The notes below the pieces were generated by a model. It was not told the origin of the DNA and ran no database searches. It was given only the letters and a program-made list of their open reading frames with translations. A stretch of DNA of 64,000 nt from an uncultured Prevotellaceae bacterium (GTDB lineage: Bacteria; Bacteroidota; Bacteroidia; Bacteroidales; Muribaculaceae): NCBI GenBank assembly GCA_900318205.1, contig ONJS01000004.1, positions 1 to 64,000 on the forward strand. The letters are read 5' to 3'. Below, one piece after another: positions 59,068-64,000 of the stretch. The first letter of the stretch is position 1; each line of letters opens with the position of its first letter. Made by a program: the position numbers and the translations under genes.

Positions 59068-59601
59068 ATGAACGACAACTTTGAGGACTACTTCATGGAC
59101 GACGAAGAGAAAGTCGAGGAAGTAAACCAACCGCATCAGGAGACCCCCCAAGAGCGGGAAGAACGCGAGATTAAGGAGGCCACCATCGAGCGACGCGGCA
59201 GTTCAATCAAGATACTGCTTGCACTCATCGCTATTGGCATGGCTGTGTTCCTGGCATGGTGGGTATGGCAGTACTATTTCCACCCCTACCGCATCAGCCA
59301 GGAAAAAGGATGGATCATGAAGGTGAGCAATGAAGGCTCTATCTTCAAGACCGTTGAGGGCGAGATGATTAGCGAGGACTATGTCCAGGACTCTCTCTTG
59401 AGGATGAGCAGTGACTTCAAGTTCTCTATCACCAACGACAGCCTGGTCCGCGACGCCATGGGCTTCGCTGGCGACGGCCGCCGTGTCGTCCTCACCTACA
59501 ACGAGTACAAAGGCACCGTCCTGTGGCGCGGCAACTCCAAGTTCATCGTGACCAAAATCGAGGCTGATACCAACCTCATCAAACAGAATCCCCACAAGTA
59601 A
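59068..59601 (+). CDS. single-span membrane protein, uncharacterised
   Basis: 177 residues: an acidic cytosolic N-terminus (about 1-50, rich in Glu), one transmembrane helix near 52-70 (ILLALIAIGMAVFLAWWVW) and a beta-rich domain outside (GWIMKVSNEGSIFKTVEGEM, then FKFSITNDSLVRDAMGFAGD and GTVLWRGNSKFIVTKI). Bacteroidales homologues follow the flippase-like gene, but I know no function. A terminator at 59658 closes this two-gene unit. Confidence 0.7.
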   Translation: MNDNFEDYFMDDEEKVEEVNQPHQETPQEREEREIKEATIERRGSSIKILLALIAIGMAVFLAWWVWQYYFHPYRISQEKGWIMKVSNEGSIFKTVEGEMISEDYVQDSLLRMSSDFKFSITNDSLVRDAMGFAGDGRRVVLTYNEYKGTVLWRGNSKFIVTKIEADTNLIKQNPHK

Positions 59602-59657
59602 GCCAACACTGGCATAATACAATGTAATTCAATATCTTACAAAGATATATTGATAAA

Positions 59658-59697
59658 CAAAATCCGCAGGTCGCTTGATGAGGCCCGCGGATTTTCT
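59658..59697 (+). terminator. intrinsic terminator after the membrane protein gene
   Basis: AAAATCCGC pairs with GCGGATTTT around a partly paired loop (CAGG/CCCG), then TCTG. Confidence 0.7.
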
Positions 59698-59751
59698 GCC
59701 AAAATGTCACATTTTAACACTTGGAGCATGTCAGTTTCCGAAAAAAGGCAC

Positions 59752-59759
59752 TATCTTTG
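59752..59759 (+). promoter_or_regulatory. -7 box of the acyltransferase-sigma54 activator-lptE-secG group
   Basis: TATCTTTG, 31 nt before the ATG at 59790. It is the only recognisable promoter before the closely packed genes up to secG. Confidence 0.6.
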
Positions 59760-59789
59760 CAGTCCGATTTTTAGCATGTATAGATTATA

Positions 59790-60701
59790 ATGGAAGAAAA
59801 CAAGATAGAACAAAACAAACCACAAGAGGAACAAGCACAGCAAACGGCAGCTCAGCAGGAGCCCGCTACTACCCCCATCAAGCCCGATATCCTGGACTAT
59901 GACGACGTGAGGAAGGCAGTGCCGTTCTTTGACGGCAAGCCCAAGCTGGTCAAGTGGCTGTTCCACCTGCTGGACATGGACGACGCCAACTGGATCCACG
60001 GCCACAACTGCCACACGCCTGGCGTACCCTTCTGCACCGGAGTGCTCAAGGACCTGAATGCCACCATTACCTATAATAACGGCCAGGTGCTCGATAATCT
60101 CCCCGAGGGACCTTTTATCACGGTGACCAACCACCCCTTTGGTGCCGTTGACGGTGTGATGATGATTCACATCATCGGTACCCACAGGCCCGACTATAAG
60201 TTCATGGTCAACATGCTGCTGAGCAAGATTGGCGGCATGATGCCCAACTTCATCACCGTCGATGCGCTCGCCAGCGACGATCCCGCCAAGCGCGCCGTGT
60301 CGATGCAGGGTATCAGCGACACGCTCAAGCACGTCAAGGCAGGTCATCCGATGGGCTTCTTCCCCGCCGGTGCCGTGAGCAAGCTGACGTGGAAACTGCG
60401 CGTCGAGGACCGTGAGTGGCAACCCGTCATCATGCGTCTGATCCAGAAACTCAAGGTGCCCGTCATCCCCATCTATATCCACGGCCACAACAGTTGGATA
60501 TCGCTTGTGCTGGGTGCCATCAGTTGGAAACTGAGGACGCTGAGGCTCCCCTCCGAGATGTTCCGTCGCAAGAGTTACGACTTCCGCGTCAGCGTGCATG
60601 ACCCCATCATGCCCGAGGAATATGCACAATACAAGACGCCCGAGGAACTGGGCGTGTTCCTGAAAAACGAAACTTATAAAATGAAGAAATGGCAACGATA
60701 A
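59790..60701 (+). CDS. PlsC-like lysophospholipid/glycerol acyltransferase
   Basis: 303 residues. After a Gln/Glu-rich tail of about 30 residues the acyltransferase core has TNHPFGAVDGVMM (acceptor His and Asp, spaced H-x5-D rather than the textbook H-x4-D), FPAGAVSKLTW (the FPEG-like motif III) and KVPVIPIYIHG (motif IV). The same H-x5-D spacing is known in Bacteroidota homologues of hemolysin-like acyltransferases. It is predicted to transfer an acyl chain to a lysolipid or aminolipid at the inner membrane. The 3' end overlaps the next gene by 13 nt, implying translational coupling. Confidence 0.85.
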   Translation: MEENKIEQNKPQEEQAQQTAAQQEPATTPIKPDILDYDDVRKAVPFFDGKPKLVKWLFHLLDMDDANWIHGHNCHTPGVPFCTGVLKDLNATITYNNGQVLDNLPEGPFITVTNHPFGAVDGVMMIHIIGTHRPDYKFMVNMLLSKIGGMMPNFITVDALASDDPAKRAVSMQGISDTLKHVKAGHPMGFFPAGAVSKLTWKLRVEDREWQPVIMRLIQKLKVPVIPIYIHGHNSWISLVLGAISWKLRTLRLPSEMFRRKSYDFRVSVHDPIMPEEYAQYKTPEELGVFLKNETYKMKKWQR

Positions 60702-61945
60702 ACGACTCTACCATCCGCGCCATCAAGCAGCGCTTCGGCATCGTGGGTGAGTCACCCACGCTGATTGCCGCCATTCGCCGCGCCATGCTGGTGGCCCCCA
60801 TCGACCTGAGCGTGCTCATCATCGGTGAGAGCGGTTCGGGTAAGGAATCCTTCCCCAAAATCATCCATGAGAGCAGCCCCCGTAAGCACAAGAAATACAT
60901 CGCCGTGAACTGCGGCGCCATCCCCGAGGGCACTATCGACAGCGAACTCTTTGGCCACGTCAAGGGCTCCTTCACTGGCGCCATTGCCGACCACAAGGGT
61001 TACTTTGAGGAGGCCGACGGCGGCGTCATCTTCCTGGACGAAGTCGCCGAGATGCCCATGAGTACCCAGGCGCGTCTGCTGCGTGTGCTGGAGAACGGTG
61101 AATACCTGCGCGTGGGCGACAGCACCGTGCGCAAGACCAACATCCGTGTCGTTGCAGCCACCAACAAGGACATGTTGCAGGCCGTCAAGGACGGCAAGTT
61201 CCGCGAGGACCTGTACTACCGCCTCTCGACCGTGCAGATCAACGTGCCGCCCCTGCGCGAACGTGGTGACGACATCATCCTGCTGTCCAGGCTGTTCCTG
61301 CGCAACTTCATCAACGAGAACCGCACCAGCGAGGTCACTCTCACCGAAGATGCCCAGCGCCTACTCAAGGCCTTCCACTGGCCCGGCAACGTGCGCCAGT
61401 TGAAGAGCGTCATCGAGCAGGTCGCCCTGTTTGAGTCGGGCAACACGGTGGATGCGGCAACATTGAGGCAGTACATGCCCAACAGCCGTGAGACCGCATT
61501 GACGGTGCAGTCACAGCCCTCGTTTGACTACAACTCTGAACGCGAGCAACTGTTCACGCTCATCCTGTCGATGCGGGCCGAGATTGAGGCCCTGAAAAAA
61601 CGCATGGACGGGGTCGGCCCCACCTCACACGTCTCCTCGACCGTTCACGAGCTCAAGCGCGATACCAATCCCCTGCTTGAAATCAGCAACACCGACTCCG
61701 ACATGGAGATGACGTCGCCCTACCGCAACATGCAGCACCAGCCGCAAGACCTGGGACATGTTGACGAGGTGGCCCTGGACGTGGAGGGAGAAACCGTCAA
61801 GACCCTTGACGAGACTGAGCGCGAGACCATCGAGAGCGCACTGAGGCGCAACAATGGCCGACGCAAGATTACGGCCCAGGAACTCAACATCTCAGAGCGC
61901 ACCCTGTACCGCAAAATCAAGCAATATAACCTGGAACGTCAGTGA
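60689..61945 (+). CDS. sigma-54-dependent activator without receiver domain
   Basis: 418 residues. The AAA+ domain starts almost at once (about 18-250): Walker A IIGESGSGKESF, the sigma-54 contact loop reading GSFTGA in place of GAFTGA, Walker B GGVIFLDEVAEM, and arginine fingers in FREDLYYRLSTVQINVPPLRER. A linker of about 120 residues follows, with a Fis-type HTH at the end (IESALRRNNGRRKITAQELN, SERTLYRKIKQY). There is no N-terminal regulatory domain, so activity may be set by partners or level. It overlaps the acyltransferase gene by 13 nt and lptE by 4 nt. It may regulate envelope genes, an inference from neighbours. Confidence 0.92.
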   Translation: MATINDSTIRAIKQRFGIVGESPTLIAAIRRAMLVAPIDLSVLIIGESGSGKESFPKIIHESSPRKHKKYIAVNCGAIPEGTIDSELFGHVKGSFTGAIADHKGYFEEADGGVIFLDEVAEMPMSTQARLLRVLENGEYLRVGDSTVRKTNIRVVAATNKDMLQAVKDGKFREDLYYRLSTVQINVPPLRERGDDIILLSRLFLRNFINENRTSEVTLTEDAQRLLKAFHWPGNVRQLKSVIEQVALFESGNTVDAATLRQYMPNSRETALTVQSQPSFDYNSEREQLFTLILSMRAEIEALKKRMDGVGPTSHVSSTVHELKRDTNPLLEISNTDSDMEMTSPYRNMQHQPQDLGHVDEVALDVEGETVKTLDETERETIESALRRNNGRRKITAQELNISERTLYRKIKQYNLERQ

Positions 61946-62457
61946 AACGGCTATTCATCATATTGACCATCGCGATGGCTACCACGTTGTGGCAGGCTTG
62001 CATCCCACGGTACACTCTCAACGGAGCGTCTATCGACTACAATCTCTATAAGACCATCTCCTTTGGCGAGTTCCCCATCCGAGCTGCGCTGGTGTATCCG
62101 CCACTGCAGTCGATGTTCGAGAACCGCATGACCGACATGATAGCCCAGCAGACGCGCCTGCGTGTCATTGACGGCCGCAATGCCGACCTGCACATGGAGG
62201 GCGAGATCACCAACTACCAGTTGTCGCCCCAGGCTGTCGGCGAGGATGCATACGCCAGCCAGACGCGCTTGACCATCACTGTCAAGGTAAAGTATGTCAA
62301 CAACAAGAACCAGGCGTTGAGCAAGGATCTCTCCTTCAGTGCCTATCGCGACTTCTCGAGCAGCGAGATGCTGACTGATGTGCAGGACGAGTTGTGTAAC
62401 CAGATCTGTAAAGACCTGAGTGACCTGATTTTCAATGCCACTCTGGGTGATTGGTAA
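61942..62457 (+). CDS. lptE: LPS-assembly lipoprotein LptE
   Basis: 171 residues from a GTG at 61942 that overlaps the preceding TGA (GTGA). Signal peptide with lipobox (TTLWQAC, Cys about residue 20). The Bacteroidota LptE core reads YTLNGASIDYNLYKTISFGEFPIRAALVYPPLQ, then MTDMIAQQTRLRVID and GEITNYQLSPQAVG. It would plug the LptD barrel in the outer membrane. lptD is not in the window. The overlapping GTGA arrangement couples its translation to the sigma-54 activator. A heptad run follows. Confidence 0.88.
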   Translation: MKRLFIILTIAMATTLWQACIPRYTLNGASIDYNLYKTISFGEFPIRAALVYPPLQSMFENRMTDMIAQQTRLRVIDGRNADLHMEGEITNYQLSPQAVGEDAYASQTRLTITVKVKYVNNKNQALSKDLSFSAYRDFSSSEMLTDVQDELCNQICKDLSDLIFNATLGDW

Positions 62458-62461
62458 CAAG

Positions 62462-62496
62462 TTAGGAGTTAGAAGTGAGAAGTTAGGAGTGAGGAG
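62462..62496 (+). repeat. heptanucleotide tandem repeat after lptE
   Basis: Units TTAGGAG, TTAGAAG, TGAGAAG, TTAGGAG, TGAGGAG; every unit contains TAG or TGA. The sequence is almost the same as at 31562, though the genes are unrelated. Confidence 0.85.
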
Positions 62497-62575
62497 TTAT
62501 CTTTCCAAGACTATTGGCACGGTGTTTGAAATGTAGAATGTAGGGTCTCGCCTTGGCGTGGCCGCTTGTAATGAA

Positions 62576-63346
62576 ATGACAATGGCAGCATGGATTGAGG
62601 ATCTGAAGCAGATGGCCCAGGATGGCGGCAATGAGGCTTCATTGCAATGGCTCGAGGACAGCACGCAGGCTGCCCCCTATTGCGTGTTGCCGGCATTGCT
62701 GTACCTCAAGAAGAATGGTGTCAAGGGCAACGAGAAACTGTTGTCCAAACTCGCCATTTCCTTCCCCGACAGGCAGGCGTTGGCGCTCTTGCTCAGCCAG
62801 GAGGCCGATGCCCTCGCTGCTTTTTATCCGCCTGAAGCCAAGCCCGAAACGCCCGACACCGTCACTACCATCGACCGCTTCCTGGACAACTACGGCAAAA
62901 CGAGCCCCAGCGAGGTGGAAGCCATCAGCCGAGCCATCTTCAATCCCCAGCCTGATTATGCCGACGTACTGGCAGCACAGGAAAAAGAAGAAGGTGGAGC
63001 AGAACTCACGGGAGGCGACTCACAGGACAAACTCATCAACCAGTTTATTGCCGAGCAGATGCAACTGGGCGAACAGGCGGCACAAACGCCTATCACCAGC
63101 CCTGTCGGAGAAAAAGAGAAAGCCGAAATTGCCGATGACGCCATCAATGATCCTACCAAAATTGATGACTCCATGCTGAGCGAAAGTCTCGCCAAAATGT
63201 ACATCGCCCGACACAAATATTCACAGGCTCTTGAAATTATTAAGCGATTAAATTTGAATTATCCAGAAAATAGTATTTACTTTGCAGACCAAATTCGGTT
63301 TTTGACCAAATTGGTCTTAAATGAGACACTAAACGACAAAAAATAA
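62576..63346 (+). CDS. TPR-like helical protein between lptE and secG
   Basis: 256 residues from the ATG at 62576; a GTG six codons upstream and an ATG two codons downstream are alternatives. No signal peptide or membrane segment. The N-terminal half is helical (AAWIEDLKQMAQDGGNEASL), the middle is acidic and low-complexity, and the C-terminal SESLAKMYIARHKYSQALEIIKRLNLNYPEN is one or two TPR units. It keeps a fixed place upstream of secG in Bacteroidales as I recall it, but has no known function. secG starts 6 nt after its stop. Confidence 0.7.
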   Translation: MTMAAWIEDLKQMAQDGGNEASLQWLEDSTQAAPYCVLPALLYLKKNGVKGNEKLLSKLAISFPDRQALALLLSQEADALAAFYPPEAKPETPDTVTTIDRFLDNYGKTSPSEVEAISRAIFNPQPDYADVLAAQEKEEGGAELTGGDSQDKLINQFIAEQMQLGEQAAQTPITSPVGEKEKAEIADDAINDPTKIDDSMLSESLAKMYIARHKYSQALEIIKRLNLNYPENSIYFADQIRFLTKLVLNETLNDKK

Positions 63347-63352
63347 GAAAAA

Positions 63353-63748
63353 ATGTACACTATTTTAGCAATTCTGATTTTGATTGCATCGATTCTGTTG
63401 ATCGGTGTTATCCTTATTCAAAAATCCAAAGGTGGCGGTCTCGCTGCCAACGTGAACAACTACAACCAGTTCATGGGTGTTCGCAAGACCACCGATTTCG
63501 TAGAGAAGGCAACTTGGTGCCTGGCAGCATTTATCTGCGCCGCCAGCATCGCTTCGGCTTTTGTAACTGCCCCCAGCATCATTGAGCACGCTCCTCAAAT
63601 CAAGAAGCTGCCCACCAGCGAGACTCAGGCTCCCAACTTCGGCACTCAGGCCGAGGAGGCTCCTGCAGCTGCAGCTGCTCCCGCAACCGATGGCAAGGTT
63701 ACCGTACCTGCTAAGGAGAGCGCTCCTGCCAAGCCCGAAGGCAAGTAA
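63353..63748 (+). CDS. secG: preprotein translocase subunit SecG
   Basis: 131 residues. Two transmembrane helices (TILAILILIASILLIGVIL and WCLAAFICAASIASAFV) flank the conserved QKSKGGGLAANVNNYNQFMG loop with FVEKATW. SecG assists SecYEG-mediated export. The C-terminal 45 residues are Ala/Pro/Glu-rich, common in Bacteroidota. The last Ala-rich part uses GCT codons, unlike the middle. A strong terminator follows. Confidence 0.95.
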   Translation: MYTILAILILIASILLIGVILIQKSKGGGLAANVNNYNQFMGVRKTTDFVEKATWCLAAFICAASIASAFVTAPSIIEHAPQIKKLPTSETQAPNFGTQAEEAPAAAAAPATDGKVTVPAKESAPAKPEGK

Positions 63749-63779
63749 TTACAATCGCATCTGTAACCAACTTTTAGAG

Positions 63780-63834
63780 GATGCGGTATGTCGTATCCGC
63801 ATCGCAGCGGAACAAGACATACCGCATCTTTTTA
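63780..63834 (+). terminator. intrinsic terminator of the secG operon
   Basis: GATGCGGTATGTC (63780-63792) pairs exactly with GACATACCGCATC (63816-63828), then TTTTT. The loop carries a second, smaller GATGCG/CGCATC-type self-complement. Confidence 0.85.
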
Positions 63835-63844
63835 TTGTCCTGCT

Positions 63845-64000
63845 ATGAAGATGACATTATTATATATCATATTGGCTGCCCTCATGACGGCTTGTGGTAA
63901 TACGAATGCGACCTCCACCACCGAGGCCACTAACGACTCGACCGCGACGACATCAACGACGGCCGGGAAGGTACAGTTTGACGGCAATGCAGCCCTCAAC
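63845..64000 (+). CDS. lipoprotein, 5' part only (right window edge)
   Basis: 52 codons are visible from the ATG at 63845. MKMTLLYIILAALMTACG is a lipoprotein signal with Cys at residue 17, followed by a Thr/Ser/Asn-rich linker and KVQFDGNAALN. The FxxxxAL opening after a low-complexity linker recalls Bacteroidota M28-family peptidases or glutaminyl cyclases, but too little is visible to assign it. It starts 11 nt after the secG terminator. Confidence 0.6.
   Translation, partial: MKMTLLYIILAALMTACGNTNATSTTEATNDSTATTSTTAGKVQFDGNAALN

Overview
The window looks like a gut- or rumen-type Bacteroidales genome (phylum Bacteroidota). The evidence is the promoter grammar (many TAnnTTTG -7 boxes, several with a TTTG about 20 nt upstream), the near absence of Shine-Dalgarno sequences, and Bacteroidales gene neighbourhoods such as DUF177-rpmF-fabH-era-der and a sigma-54 activator-lptE-secG run. 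Large BspA-type leucine-rich-repeat secreted proteins and dockerin-like C-termini fit too. The family within the order cannot be fixed from sequence reading alone. No phage, integrase, IS transposase or CRISPR array was seen.

Region 1 (1-9.8 kb) is an accessory surface-protein island on the minus strand. It holds an edge-truncated BspA-like DUF285 protein and then four tandem paralogous secreted proteins (484-700 aa): signal peptide, many LRR_5 repeats, C-terminal type-I dockerin-like domain. The four share a conserved leader of about 70 nt. Spacers within the array carry duplicated GGGGACGGTT palindromic (REP-like) elements. Region 2 (9.7-10.8 kb) is about 1 kb of noncoding repeats ending in tRNA-Phe.

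Region 3 (10.9-15.5 kb) holds a UbiA-family prenyltransferase followed by a HAD-phosphatase/polytopic-membrane fusion, possibly a polyprenyl-phospho-pentose synthesis-and-transfer unit, and a DUF2851 gene. Region 4 (15.6-19.8 kb) has two more LRR/dockerin secreted proteins, one of which is an N-terminal C10 (streptopain-like) protease. Region 5 (20-34.3 kb) carries a class A PBP, a family 2 glycosyltransferase, a Rieske-like lipoprotein, an NlpC/P60 hydrolase, an esterase, a Rsh (p)ppGpp enzyme, a 7TM-HD phosphodiesterase, DUF4919 and an acyl-CoA ligase.

Region 6 (34.5-46.3 kb) is housekeeping: nagB, surE, gltX, an outer-membrane-type protein, waaA, DUF177, a damaged rpmF, fabH, era, der, a coiled-coil exported protein, tRNA(CAT) and two candidate small RNAs. 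Region 7 (46.6-64 kb) has wbqC, two tandem lepB genes, a PH-domain protein, a GH78 rhamnosidase, a TrmH-type methyltransferase, mgtE, rsmA, a flippase-like protein, an acyltransferase, a sigma-54 activator, lptE, a helical-repeat protein, secG and a lipoprotein cut by the right edge.

The most unusual signals are these. (i) Heptanucleotide tandem repeats sit in at least twelve intergenic spacers, always oriented with the downstream gene; almost every unit contains a stop trinucleotide, so a run places stops in all three frames. (ii) The UbiA plus HAD-membrane fusion. (iii) An rpmF gene that has apparently lost about 40 nt, including two zinc-ligand cysteine codons. (iv) A cluster of dockerin-ended proteins with no cohesin in view. 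(v) Two short intergenic transcription units that look like small RNAs.
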